Made by a program: the position numbers and the translations under genes
Notes under the pieces: generated by a model
What the model was told of the DNA's origin: nothing
The model's database searches: none
The model's input: the letters and a program-made list of their open reading frames with translations, nothing else
Shown here: positions 56,092-64,000 of the stretch, piece by piece
Position numbering within the stretch: the stretch's first letter is position 1
Layout: each line of letters starts with the position of its first letter
From: UBA11524 sp964464815
GTDB lineage: Bacteria > Bacillota > Clostridia > Christensenellales > Aristaeellaceae
Length of the DNA stretch: 64,000 nucleotides
Direction of reading: 5' to 3'
NCBI GenBank assembly: GCA_964464815.1
Contig: CAYXHF010000002.1
Span: 1 to 64,000 of the forward strand

Positions 56092-56943
56092 ATGGTCAAA
56101 ATCATTTCGGACAGTACTTGTGACTTGTCGCAGGAGCTGCTCGACCGTTACAACGTCTCCCTGATTCCGCTGATGGTTCGCCTTGGCGATGATTTGTTTG
56201 AAGACCGAATCAACATCACACCGGATGACATCTACCGCTGGTCGAATGAAACGAAGAAGGCACCTTCCACCGCATGCGCCAATTCCTGGACGCTGTGCGA
56301 GGTGTTCAAAAAGTATCTGGCGGACAATGATGAGCTGATTGTTTTCTCTATTTCGCGCAAGATGTCTGCCACCTATGCCAACATGGTCGCCGCCGCTGCT
56401 GAAATCGGTGCGTCCGACCGCGTGCATATCATTGATAGCAAGAATCTTTCCACCGGCATCGGTCTGCAAGTCATTGAGGCCGCTGAAATGGCTGCCGCTG
56501 GTCATTCGGCCGCTGAAATCGTCCAGCACCTTGATCAGATGCTTCCGAAGGTTCGCGCATCCTTCGTCGTGGACACGCTGACGTTCCTCCACCGTGGTGG
56601 CCGTTGCAGCGGCGCGGCGGCGCTGGCTGGCAGTGTACTCAAGCTGCATCCGAAAATCGTCGTCTCCAACGGCGAAATGCTGGTGGACAAAAAGTACCGC
56701 GGCTCGCTGGAGCGCTCCGTCCTCTCCTACGTCCACGACATGCAGGAGGATATGCTGCATGCGTGCCCGAAGCGCGTCGTCCTGACCCATTCCGGCTGTG
56801 ACGATGCGCTGCTGGATAAGGTGCGTGCGGAGCTGGAAGCCCTGCATCATTTCGATGAAATCCTGACCACGCGCGCTGGTGGCGTCATTTCCTGCCACTG
56901 CGGCCCGAACACGCTGGGCGTCATTTACACCATGAACGACTAA
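56092..56943 (+). CDS. DegV-family fatty-acid-binding protein
   Basis: 283 aa. N-terminal VKIISDSTCDLSQELLDRYN and VSLIPLMVRLGDDLFED, then FSISRKMSATYANMVAAA, HIIDSKNLSTGIGLQVIEA and FVVDTLTFLHRGGRCSGAAAL are the DegV signatures. Family members (FakB) bind single fatty acids for phosphorylation by FakA kinase. No FakA gene lies nearby. ATG 56092 has AGGAG upstream at longer than usual spacing. Confidence 0.93.
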   Translation: MVKIISDSTCDLSQELLDRYNVSLIPLMVRLGDDLFEDRINITPDDIYRWSNETKKAPSTACANSWTLCEVFKKYLADNDELIVFSISRKMSATYANMVAAAAEIGASDRVHIIDSKNLSTGIGLQVIEAAEMAAAGHSAAEIVQHLDQMLPKVRASFVVDTLTFLHRGGRCSGAAALAGSVLKLHPKIVVSNGEMLVDKKYRGSLERSVLSYVHDMQEDMLHACPKRVVLTHSGCDDALLDKVRAELEALHHFDEILTTRAGGVISCHCGPNTLGVIYTMND

Positions 56944-56967
56944 GTCTGTGTATTTCCGAAAAAAGGC

Positions 56968-56996
56968 TTGCCAATTTCCCCAAATCACGGTATAAT
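56968..56996 (+). promoter_or_regulatory. SigmaA-type promoter for pgi
   Basis: TTGCCA, 17-nt spacer, perfect TATAAT. Confidence 0.8.
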
Positions 56997-57102
56997 ATCC
57001 CTGCGGAACGCGTTGATTGTCATGCCCTGCACATGCAGGCGCAGCAATCGCCCTTCCCTCGTGCATTTTTTGCGCACAATATGAAATTGGAGATGACAAG
57101 TG

Positions 57103-58443
57103 ATGGCTATGGAATTGAAAACCACGGGTGTCAGCGGCTTTGTCAATCCCGCTGAGCTGAACAATATGGAAACCCTGCTGGCGGCTGTGAATGAAGAGCT
57201 GCTGTCCGGCAAGGGTGCTGGCAACGACTTTCTGGGCTGGCTGGATCTGCCGGTGAATTACGACAAGGACGAATTCGCCCGCATTCAGCAGGCCGCCAAG
57301 AAGATTCAGAAGGACAGCGACGTGCTGGTCGTAATCGGCATCGGCGGTTCCTATCTGGGTGCGCGTGCCGCGATTGAGTTCTGCAAGGGCCAGATGTACA
57401 ACGGTGTGCGTGAAGAGGGCATTCCGGAAATCTACTTTGTCGGCAACAACATTTCTTCCTCCTACATCAACGATGTGGTGAAGATTATCGGCAAGCGTGA
57501 TTTCTCCGTCAACATCATTTCCAAGTCCGGCACGACGACCGAACCGGCGATTGCCTTCCGCGTCTTCAAGAAGATGCTGGAGGAAAAGTACGGCAAGGCT
57601 GGCGCGAAGGATCGCATCTATGCCACGACCGACAAGGCACGCGGCGCACTGAAGAACCTCTCCGATGCCGAGGGCTACGAGACGTTTGTTGTGCCGGATG
57701 ACGTCGGCGGCCGCTTCTCCGTCCTGACGGCGGTTGGCCTGCTGCCCATCGCTGCGGCTGGCATCGACATTGCCGCCATGATGAAGGGCGCGCAGGAAGC
57801 CCGCGACCTGTGCAAGGATGGCAACATCACCACGAATCCGTCCTTCCAGTATGCGGCGCTGCGCAACATCCTCTACCGCAAGGGCAAGAACACCGAAATC
57901 CTTGTCAACTATGAGCCCGCGCTGATGATGATGGGCGAATGGTTCAAGCAGCTCTTTGCTGAAAGCGAAGGCAAGGACAACAAGGGCATCTTCCCCACGG
58001 CGGCCAACTTCTCCACCGATTTGCACTCCATCGGCCAGTTCATCCAGGATGGCTCTCGCAACCTGTTCGAGACGGTCATCTGGGTCAAGAATCCCCGCAG
58101 CGAATCCATCATCGAGGAGGCTGCTGAGGATATTGACGGCCTGAACTACCTCGCTGGCAAGTCCGTGCAGTTCGTCAACAGCAAGGCCTATCAGGGCACG
58201 CTGATGGCGCACATGGACGGCGGCACGCCCAACATCATCATCGAGATTGATGAAGCGGACGCCTACCACTTCGGCTATCTGGTCTACTTCTTCGAGAAGG
58301 CTTGCGGTCTGTCCGGCTATCTGCTGGGCGTGAATCCCTTCGACCAGCCCGGCGTGGAAGCCTATAAGAAGAACATGTTCGCCCTCCTCGGCAAGCCCGG
58401 CTATGAAGCCCGTCGTGCCGAGCTGGAAGAGCGCATGAAGTAA
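57103..58443 (+). CDS. pgi: Glucose-6-phosphate isomerase
   Basis: 446 aa, the short bacterial/Bacillota form. It interconverts glucose-6-phosphate and fructose-6-phosphate. Signatures: VVIGIGGSYLGARAAIEF, NIISKSGTTTEPAIAFRVFK, the PGI signature in GRFSVLTAVGLLPIAAAG, and the C-terminal GVNPFDQPGVEAYKKNMFALLG (in part) with the catalytic Lys. GGAGA lies upstream; GTG 57100 is an alternative start one codon earlier. Confidence 0.96.
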   Translation: MAMELKTTGVSGFVNPAELNNMETLLAAVNEELLSGKGAGNDFLGWLDLPVNYDKDEFARIQQAAKKIQKDSDVLVVIGIGGSYLGARAAIEFCKGQMYNGVREEGIPEIYFVGNNISSSYINDVVKIIGKRDFSVNIISKSGTTTEPAIAFRVFKKMLEEKYGKAGAKDRIYATTDKARGALKNLSDAEGYETFVVPDDVGGRFSVLTAVGLLPIAAAGIDIAAMMKGAQEARDLCKDGNITTNPSFQYAALRNILYRKGKNTEILVNYEPALMMMGEWFKQLFAESEGKDNKGIFPTAANFSTDLHSIGQFIQDGSRNLFETVIWVKNPRSESIIEEAAEDIDGLNYLAGKSVQFVNSKAYQGTLMAHMDGGTPNIIIEIDEADAYHFGYLVYFFEKACGLSGYLLGVNPFDQPGVEAYKKNMFALLGKPGYEARRAELEERMK

Positions 58444-58468
58444 GGCACCCTCTTATTTCGCTCCTATT

Positions 58469-58517
58469 CCCCATACGCGCAGCATCTTAAAAATGCTGAT
58501 GCGTGTGGGGATTTTTT
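58469..58517 (+). terminator. Terminator after pgi
   Basis: Long hairpin CCCCATACGC..AGCAT / ATGCT..GCGTGTGGGG with a small bulge and a T6 tail. Confidence 0.75.
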
Positions 58518-58566
58518 GAATTCACGCGCTACAATTGCACGATTCTCCTCCTCCCCATTTTCCACC

Positions 58567-58595
58567 TTGACATTCCCCGCGAACTGTGCTAAACT
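58567..58595 (+). promoter_or_regulatory. SigmaA-type promoter for tRNA-Arg
   Basis: Perfect TTGACA, 17-nt spacer, TAAACT, 14 nt before the tRNA. Confidence 0.75.
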
Positions 58596-58609
58596 AAATA
58601 GGCTGATGA

Positions 58610-58683
58610 GCGCCCGTAGCTCAGTTGGATAGAGCGTCAGACTCCGACTCTGAAGGTCACAGGTTCGACTCCTGCCGGGCGTA
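58610..58683 (+). tRNA. tRNA-Arg (anticodon CCG)
   Basis: 74 nt. Acceptor arms GCGCCCG / CGGGCGT, D arm GCTC-AGTTGGATA-GAGC, anticodon stem TCAGA/TCTGA with loop CTCCGAC (anticodon CCG, reads CGG), T loop TTCGACT. CCA is not encoded. Confidence 0.93.
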
Positions 58684-58685
58684 CA

Positions 58686-58732
58686 GAAAAAACTCCCTTG
58701 TATGGCATTTGCCACGCAAGGGAGTTTTTCTT
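58686..58732. terminator. Bidirectional terminator between tRNA-Arg and the second GH5 gene
   Basis: Stem AAAAACTCCCTTG / CAAGGGAGTTTTT: A-rich and T-rich ends give good T-tracts for both converging transcripts. Confidence 0.85.
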
Positions 58733-58739
58733 TTCGGAT

Positions 58740-60539
58740 TTATTTGATAACCTGCATGTCCAGCACCATCTTCGCCCAAACGGTGTCCGTCTCCACAGCG
58801 TGTTCGCCGCCAAGCTCCGTGCCGGGCTGATAATCCACGGTCGTGTACCAGCCGCAGAAGGTCATGTTCGGCACATCCACCGTCTCCGGCGCGTCGCCCT
58901 TGGCCACCACACGGCCGTTCACGCGGTAGGACAGCGTCTTTTGCGCCATGCCCTGCACCGCGATTTCATAGGACGTAACCGCCCCATTGGCCGCCAGCAC
59001 GGAGAAGTACCGCAGCTGCTCGGGCGCGGTCACGCCGCTCTTCTCCATCTCGCGCTTCATGTCCTCGTAGGTGAACCACGCGATTTTCTCGCCGTTGTCG
59101 CGCTTCTCGATGGTGGCGGCGTCCACGGGAATCCACCACGCGCTCTTTTCCGCACTATCCAGCACGACCTTGGGTTCGCCGCTGCCGGTGTAGCGGATGC
59201 CGATTTTCGCGCCCTCAATAAACCATTCCGTTTCCGCGCCCATCTGGATGTAGGTGTAGTCCCATTCCTTCTGGCTCGTCCAGCCTGTACTGGATTTCCA
59301 GATGACGTTGCCACCAATCACGCCTGCCGCGGTGGTGTCCGTTTCCTCCTGCTGAACAAGCGCACTGCCCCAGGCTACGCTGTCACGACCCGCAAAGAGT
59401 GCCTCCAGCACCTCCGGATAGACGATGCTCGTCGCCTGACTGCGCAGCTTCGGATTGACCTTGCGACGAATCCACACGTGGCACTCGCCGCCGCTCGTCT
59501 GGTTGTTTCCGTTGTCCCAAATGATAATCGGCACACCGTAGCTCTGGGACATTTCACCCATGAGACGTGCCCACTTCGCGCGCTCGGCATGATTGCCGTT
59601 GGTGTTCGTCGCGCCGGTTTCGCCCATCACCACGGGAATGCCCTTGTCCAGGAAAAGCGTGCGGATGTCCTCAAACACCTGACGGATGGACACGCCGTCC
59701 TTCTCCACATCAAAGGTCGTCTGGGCATCGTTCAGGCAGAAGATCTGCGGGTTGTAGCAGTGGACGGAGATGATGATGTTCTCCGCCGCCTCGCCGTTCA
59801 CGACCGGGATAGCAATGCCCTCCATCGCGGCAGTGGAGCTGCTGGCCGCATAGCCAGGAATCATCAGGCAGCGCTGACCGTTATAGCCCTTGGCGTCCTT
59901 GCGAACGGTATTGACAAACATCTGCGTCAGGTAGCTGACCGCCGCGTAGCCATCCGGATTGCCCTGCCATTCGTAGGACGTACCGGCTGCACGCGGCTCG
60001 TTCATGCCCTCGAAAATGACATGCTGGTCAAAGTCCGCAAACGTATCCGCGATTTGCCGCCACATGGCCGTCAGCTGCTCGCCAATCTGCACATAGTTGG
60101 TCGCCAGGTTCGGATCGTTGACCCATTCCTCGTGATGCAGGTTCAAAATGACGAACAGATCCGCTTCACGCGCCCAGGTCACGACTTCCTTCACATGCTG
60201 CAAGAAGTCTTCCCGGATGGTGTACGTACCGTCGTTCGAGGTGTAGCGATACCAGGTGACCGGAATGCGGATGGTATCAAAGCCCGCTTCCTTCACGCGC
60301 TGCATCAGCTCCGGCGTAATCACCGCATTGCCCCAGGATTGCTCCTGCGCCGTCACATCGTCGGTGTTGCCGCCAGTGGCATCCAGCGTGTTGCCCAAAT
60401 TCCAGCCCAAACCCATTTGCGCGACGATTTCCGTCGCCGTCTTCCCTTCCAGCACTGTCATTTCCTCCTCTTGCGCCAATGCAGGCAGCATTGTTAACAA
60501 CATGGCACCCATGAGCAAAAAAGCCATCCATCGTTTCAT
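58740..60539 (-). CDS. Secreted GH5-family endoglucanase with C-terminal accessory domain
   Basis: 599 aa. Signal peptide KRWMAFLLMGAMLLTMLPALA. GH5 barrel: GLGWNLGNTLDATGG, FDTIRIPVTWYRY, VILNLHHEEWVND, acid/base Glu181 in HVIFEGMNEPR, IISVHCYNPQIFC and nucleophile Glu307 in IPVVMGETGATNTNG. The C-terminal ~200 residues form a beta-rich module (WDYTYIQMGAETEWFIEGAK). This cellulase-type sequence is distinct from the enzyme at 48818. ATG 60539 follows GGAG; it lies 27 nt after tex with no terminator between. Confidence 0.9.
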   Translation of the reverse strand: MKRWMAFLLMGAMLLTMLPALAQEEEMTVLEGKTATEIVAQMGLGWNLGNTLDATGGNTDDVTAQEQSWGNAVITPELMQRVKEAGFDTIRIPVTWYRYTSNDGTYTIREDFLQHVKEVVTWAREADLFVILNLHHEEWVNDPNLATNYVQIGEQLTAMWRQIADTFADFDQHVIFEGMNEPRAAGTSYEWQGNPDGYAAVSYLTQMFVNTVRKDAKGYNGQRCLMIPGYAASSSTAAMEGIAIPVVNGEAAENIIISVHCYNPQIFCLNDAQTTFDVEKDGVSIRQVFEDIRTLFLDKGIPVVMGETGATNTNGNHAERAKWARLMGEMSQSYGVPIIIWDNGNNQTSGGECHVWIRRKVNPKLRSQATSIVYPEVLEALFAGRDSVAWGSALVQQEETDTTAAGVIGGNVIWKSSTGWTSQKEWDYTYIQMGAETEWFIEGAKIGIRYTGSGEPKVVLDSAEKSAWWIPVDAATIEKRDNGEKIAWFTYEDMKREMEKSGVTAPEQLRYFSVLAANGAVTSYEIAVQGMAQKTLSYRVNGRVVAKGDAPETVDVPNMTFCGWYTTVDYQPGTELGGEHAVETDTVWAKMVLDMQVIK

Positions 60540-60566
60540 TGGCTGATTCTCCATTTCTTGTCATTT

Positions 60567-62720
60567 CTATTTCTTTTCCGGCGGACGCATGGTCAGGCTG
60601 ATGCGGTTCGTCTTTGCGTCCGCTTCCAATACCCAAACCGTCACAATATCGCCCACACGCACCACTTCGCTGGGATGATTCACCCGGCGCTGCGCCATTT
60701 GGCTGATGTGTACCAGACCGTCGCGATGCACGCCGATATCCACAAACGCGCCGAAGTCCGTCACGTTGCGCACCGTGCCGCGCAGCTCCATCCCGACCTG
60801 CAAATCCTTCAAATCCATCACGTCACTGCGCATCAGCACCTGCGGCAGCTCGTCGCGCGGGTCACGACCTGGCTTGGAAAGCTCCGCGGCAATGTCGCGC
60901 AGGGTCGGTTCGCCTACATCCAGCAGCTTCGCCAACTCCGCAAAGCCTTCCGCCTCTGCCATGGCGCCAATTTTGCCAACAGCCTGCGCCGGTGTCAGGG
61001 AGAAATGCTTGAGCAGCGCCTTCGCCGCCGCATAGCTTTCCGGATGCACGCCCGTGTTCTCGATTAAGTCCTTCCCGTCCGGCACGCGCAGGAAGCCCGC
61101 ACACTGCTCGAACGCCTTCGGGCCAAGGCGCGGCACCTTCTTGAGCTGCGCACGGCTGGTGAATGCGCCGTTTTCCTCGCGGTAGGCAACGATGTTCTTC
61201 GCCACCGATGCGTTGATGCCCGCCACGTGGCTCAGCAGGGACACGCTGGCCGTGTTCACGTCCACACCCACGCTGTTCACGCAGTCCTCGACCACGCCAC
61301 CCAGCGCCTCGTCCAGCTCACTGGCCTTGAGGTCATGCTGATACTGTCCCACGCCAATCGCCTTCGGGTCAATTTTGACCAGCTCGGCCAATGGGTCTTG
61401 CAGACGCCTTGCAATCGACACCGCTGAACGCAGGCTGACGTCAAACTGCGGGAATTCCTCCGCCGCCAGCTTCGATGCGGAGTACACCGACGCACCGGCC
61501 TCGCTGACCACCATGTAGCGCAGCTTGTCACCCAACGCCAGTTCCTTCATGACCTCCACAAAGAACTGCTCCGTTTCACGCCCTGCCGTGCCGTTGCCGA
61601 TGGCCACGATGGACACGCCGTGCTTGCGAATCAGGCGCTTCACCGTCTCCTTGGCCTGTGCCACCTTGCCGTGCGAAGGGAGCGGGAAAATCACGCCCGT
61701 GTCCAGCACGCGCCCTGTCGCATCGACCACCGCCACCTTGCAGCCCGTGCGGATGCCCGGGTCAAGTCCCATGGCGACCTTTCCGCGCACCGGCGGCTGC
61801 ATCAGCAACGGACGCAGGTTCAGCGCAAAGACACGAATCGCCGCTTTCCCGGCCTTCTCCGTCATTTCGGCACGCAGCTCCGTGTCCAGCGACGGCGCAA
61901 TCAGGCGCGTGTACGCATCGTCACAGGCGCGTGCCACGTATTCGCTGGCCTTGCCGCCGTTGGGCCGGACGTAGCTGTATCGCACCAGCTGCTGCGCCTT
62001 CTCCTTGTCCACATCCACCGCGACCTTGAGGAAGCCTTCCTTCTCGCCACGGTTCATCGCCAGCACGCGATGAGACGGCATCTGGCGCAGAGACTCGTGA
62101 TGGTCATAGTACATGCGGTAGGTGCTGTCCTCTTCCTTCGCCGCCGTGGTGGAAACAACGCCCGCCTGATGGTAGTAGGTTTTCAGCTTCGTGCGGACAG
62201 CCGCATCGTCGCTGACCGTCTCCGCGATGATGTCCATCGCGCCTTGCAGGGCATCCTCCACCGACGGCACGCCCTTTTCCTCGCTGACAAAGCGAATCGC
62301 CAGTGTTTCGGGCGCCATCATGTTCTTCTGCTGTAGCAATAGCGCATTGGCCAGGTCTTCCAGACCGCGTTCCCGCGCGATGGAGGCACGCGTGCGCCGC
62401 TTGGGACGATACGGCCGATAGATGTCCTCAATCTGCGCCATCGTCAGGGCATTGTCCAGCGCCTGTTGCAGCTCCGGCGTCCAGACCTCCAGCTTTTTCA
62501 GGCTTTCGCTGACTTCTCCGCGCCTTTCCTCCAGCGCACGAAGCGCCGTCAGGCGTTCGCTAATTTCGCGTAGCTTCTGGTCGTCCAGCGAACCGTGCTG
62601 CTCCTTGCGGTAACGCGCGATAAACGGCAGCGTGCAGCCCTCGTCCAGCAGACGAATGACCGCCTCAATCTGCCACGGCGCGGTCGAAAACTCCTCGCAC
62701 AGGATTTGTGTGATGGTCAT
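60567..62720 (-). CDS. tex: Tex-family S1 RNA-binding transcription accessory protein
   Basis: 717 aa. N-terminal Tex domain (TLPFIARYRKEQHGSLDDQK), a YqgF-like RNase H fold (MGLDPGIRTGCKVAVVDATG), a helix-hairpin-helix region (SVSLLSHVAGINASVAKNIV, RLGPKAFEQCAGFLRVPDG) and a C-terminal S1 domain (GMELRGTVRNVTDFGAFVDIGVHRDGLVHI in part). Tex binds nucleic acids and affects transcription in several bacteria. AGGTGA precedes ATG 62720. It lies 9 nt after the deformylase gene. Confidence 0.95.
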   Translation of the reverse strand: MTITQILCEEFSTAPWQIEAVIRLLDEGCTLPFIARYRKEQHGSLDDQKLREISERLTALRALEERRGEVSESLKKLEVWTPELQQALDNALTMAQIEDIYRPYRPKRRTRASIARERGLEDLANALLLQQKNMMAPETLAIRFVSEEKGVPSVEDALQGAMDIIAETVSDDAAVRTKLKTYYHQAGVVSTTAAKEEDSTYRMYYDHHESLRQMPSHRVLAMNRGEKEGFLKVAVDVDKEKAQQLVRYSYVRPNGGKASEYVARACDDAYTRLIAPSLDTELRAEMTEKAGKAAIRVFALNLRPLLMQPPVRGKVAMGLDPGIRTGCKVAVVDATGRVLDTGVIFPLPSHGKVAQAKETVKRLIRKHGVSIVAIGNGTAGRETEQFFVEVMKELALGDKLRYMVVSEAGASVYSASKLAAEEFPQFDVSLRSAVSIARRLQDPLAELVKIDPKAIGVGQYQHDLKASELDEALGGVVEDCVNSVGVDVNTASVSLLSHVAGINASVAKNIVAYREENGAFTSRAQLKKVPRLGPKAFEQCAGFLRVPDGKDLIENTGVHPESYAAAKALLKHFSLTPAQAVGKIGAMAEAEGFAELAKLLDVGEPTLRDIAAELSKPGRDPRDELPQVLMRSDVMDLKDLQVGMELRGTVRNVTDFGAFVDIGVHRDGLVHISQMAQRRVNHPSEVVRVGDIVTVWVLEADAKTNRISLTMRPPEKK

Positions 62721-62729
62721 TTGCTCACC

Positions 62730-63140
62730 TCAAATTAGTATGCCTTCCAGATGATCGGCCTCGTGCTGAATGATTTGCGCCACAAAGCCGCTGAATTCCT
62801 GCGTGTGCGGTGCAAACTGCTCGTCCTGATACTGCACCGTGATTTTCCTGTAGCGGATGCAGGCGCGCACGCCGTCCAGCGACAGGCAGCTTTCCTGCGC
62901 CGAGAAGGGCTGTTGCTTGGCGACAATCACCGGATTGACCATCGTCAGCACGCTGCTGCCAACCATCACGGCGATGATGCGCTTGCTGACGCCAATCATG
63001 TTGGCCGCCATGCCCACACACTCGTTTCGGTGCGCAAGCAGCGTCTCGCGCAAATCCGTTATCACCTGCGCATCCTGCACGGTGGCCGGTGTGCTTTTTC
63101 TTTGCAGGAACATCATGTCCCGCACAATCGGCTGAATCAC
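62730..63140 (-). CDS. Peptide deformylase family protein, divergent motif 1
   Basis: 136 aa. The metal site is intact: Cys in SAQESCLSLDGV (motif 2) and HEADHLEGI (motif 3, HExxH-type). Motif 1, normally GxGLAAxQ, reads CVGMAANMIG, so the Gln that helps polarise the formyl group is Met. The GTG start at 63140 overlaps the upstream stop as GTGA. Canonical deformylases remove the formyl group from nascent N-terminal Met. Whether this variant does so is uncertain. Confidence 0.82.
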   Translation of the reverse strand: MIQPIVRDMMFLQRKSTPATVQDAQVITDLRETLLAHRNECVGMAANMIGVSKRIIAVMVGSSVLTMVNPVIVAKQQPFSAQESCLSLDGVRACIRYRKITVQYQDEQFAPHTQEFSGFVAQIIQHEADHLEGILI

Positions 63141-63796
63141 CGCTTCGTCACCACCACTCCGCCAGTCTTCCAAATGCTCTTTTCCGGCACGACGCCGCGC
63201 ACGCAGCTCAGCGGATAAATCTGGCTGTCGCGGCCAATCACCGTACCCGGGTTCAGCACACTGTTGCAGCCGACCTCCACGTGGTCGCCCAGCATCGCAC
63301 CCATCTTTTTCAGGCCCGTTTGAATGCTTTCCTCGCTGCTGCGCACCGTCACCAGCGTCTTGTCGCTCTTGACATTGCTGGTGATTGACCCTGCGCCCAT
63401 GTGGCTGTAGTAGCCCAGAATGCTATCGCCCACATAATTGTAATGCGGCGTCTGCACATGGTCAAACAGCACCACGTTTTTCAGCTCCACGGAGTTGCCA
63501 ACCACGCAGTCTTCCCCGACCAGCGCACTGCCGCGCACAAACGCACAATGGCGCACCTCCGTGCGGGCCCCGATGATGCAGGGCGCACCCAGATACGCCG
63601 TTGGCGCGACCGTGGCGGTCTTGTGTACCCACACATGCTCCGACACCTCGTTGTACTCCGCTTTGTCCAGCGCTTCACCCAGACGGATGATTTCCGCTTT
63701 CAGGCCACCAAGCGCCTCCCACGGATAGGTGAACTGGCGCAGATAATCCGCCGCCAATGTATGCTCCAAATCATAGAGCTGTTCAATGGTCATCAT
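63137..63796 (-). CDS. Left-handed beta-helix (hexapeptide) protein, nucleotidyltransferase-like
   Basis: 219 aa. An N-terminal helical part (YLRQFTYPWEALGGLKAEII) leads into hexapeptide-repeat coils: VWVHKTATVAPTAYLGAPCIIG, GSALVGEDCVVGNSVELKN (in part) and GCNSVLNPGTVIGRDSQIYP. It resembles the C-terminal half of GlmU/DapH-type acyltransferases and related UDP-sugar proteins but lacks a nucleotidyltransferase domain. It probably acts as an acyltransferase or binding module; the substrate is unknown. ATG 63796 follows GGGAG and lies 4 nt after the VanZ-like gene. Confidence 0.8.
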   Translation of the reverse strand: MMTIEQLYDLEHTLAADYLRQFTYPWEALGGLKAEIIRLGEALDKAEYNEVSEHVWVHKTATVAPTAYLGAPCIIGARTEVRHCAFVRGSALVGEDCVVGNSVELKNVVLFDHVQTPHYNYVGDSILGYYSHMGAGSITSNVKSDKTLVTVRSSEESIQTGLKKMGAMLGDHVEVGCNSVLNPGTVIGRDSQIYPLSCVRGVVPEKSIWKTGGVVVTKR

Positions 63797-63800
63797 TTAC

Positions 63801-64000
63801 TTACGCTCCCTTTCTTTGCTTGTTTTGCTTCCGTTTGCGCCAGAGAAACAGCACCAACAGAATCAGCGTCATGCCCGTCAACGCGCCGCAGGAATCAATC
63901 AGCACATCCTGCCACCGCGCCGTGCGTCCCGCGCTATAGAGCTGGTGAATCTCATCCGTCGCCGCATAGACCGTGCAGCCCAGCCACGACAGCCACGGCC
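63801..64000 (-). CDS. VanZ-family membrane protein (partial, C-terminal end)
   Basis: The frame is open to the right edge; 66 codons are visible. The VanZ core ATDEIHQLYSAGRTARWQDV followed by LIDSCGALTGMTLILLVLFL and a basic tail (WRKRKQNKQRKGA) identify the family. Members are small membrane proteins, some giving low-level teicoplanin resistance; most are uncharacterised. It is upstream in the same operon as the beta-helix and deformylase genes. Confidence 0.85.
   Translation of the reverse strand, partial: PWLSWLGCTVYAATDEIHQLYSAGRTARWQDVLIDSCGALTGMTLILLVLFLWRKRKQNKQRKGA

Noticed and set aside
55963..58269. A 768-codon minus-strand open frame opposite degV and pgi
   Set aside because: Antisense shadow of two enzymes with complete signatures and their own promoters.
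58698..60497. A 599-codon plus-strand open frame opposite the second GH5 gene
   Set aside because: Antisense shadow; it begins in the tRNA-Arg terminator.

Overview
The window looks like chromosome of an anaerobic, Gram-positive, probably spore-forming member of the Clostridia (Bacillota), with GC-rich coding regions. The evidence is the gene order rho-rpmE-DUF1385-prmC-prfA-sua5, an FMN-riboswitch/RibU unit, XpaC-TelA and DUF1934 families, a SipL-like SPOCS/LysM protein, and sigmaA-type promoters that nearly all have 17-nt spacers. A bile-salt-hydrolase-like enzyme and two secreted GH5 glucanases suggest a gut or rumen habitat. I could not fix the genus. I saw no prophage, insertion sequence, CRISPR array or rRNA.

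Layout. 0-4.7 kb: end of a BspA-type repeat protein, a three-gene minus operon (DUF1934, unknown, metallo-hydrolase), ispE, and the SipL-like gene. 4.8-10.8 kb: xpaC-telA, then coaE, a membrane lytic transglycosylase and a family-5 solute-binding protein with overlapping ends. 10.8-16 kb: a translation-linked run (prmA, rsmE, mtaB, hit, rpsU) and an RNA methyltransferase. 16-23.3 kb: rho, rpmE, a DUF1385 membrane protein, prmC, prfA and sua5, with two copies of a dispersed hairpin repeat. 23.3-27.2 kb: tRNA-Pro and an FMN-riboswitch operon ribU-tsaE-tsaB-rimI-dehydrogenase. 27.2-38.3 kb: a sugar-binding protein with galactokinase, a class A penicillin-binding protein, a secreted C69 peptidase, a TauE-like exporter, bile salt hydrolase and DUF1846. 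38.5-44.9 kb: a cytosolic LRR protein divergent from an XRE regulator, a frameshifted small gene, dnaA with a candidate oriC, an unknown gene, a ZnuA-like protein and surE. 45-48.8 kb: a GGDEF-REC-HD-GYP protein, a five-SH3 secreted protein and a third repeat cluster. 48.8-58.7 kb: a GH5 enzyme, a small repeat-rich secreted protein, an ABC importer, an SGNH hydrolase, degV, pgi and tRNA-Arg. 58.7-64 kb: a minus run vanZ-like, beta-helix protein, def-like, tex, GH5.

How the genes fit together. Translation and tRNA-modification genes dominate: t6A synthesis (sua5, tsaB, tsaE), ms2t6A (mtaB), release-factor and L11 methylation (prmC, prmA), S18 acetylation (rimI), S21, L31, RF1 and a deformylase homologue. 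Cell-envelope and polysaccharide genes form the second theme.

The most notable observation is the Rho homologue. It sits at the classical rho locus and keeps the Rho fold and primary RNA-binding site. It has lost most of the residues Rho uses for ATP hydrolysis and translocation, and it carries a long disordered insert. Other points worth checking are hairpin repeats with paired base changes, an FMN riboswitch upstream of t6A genes, dnaA outside its usual dnaA-dnaN context, and promoters embedded in upstream terminators.
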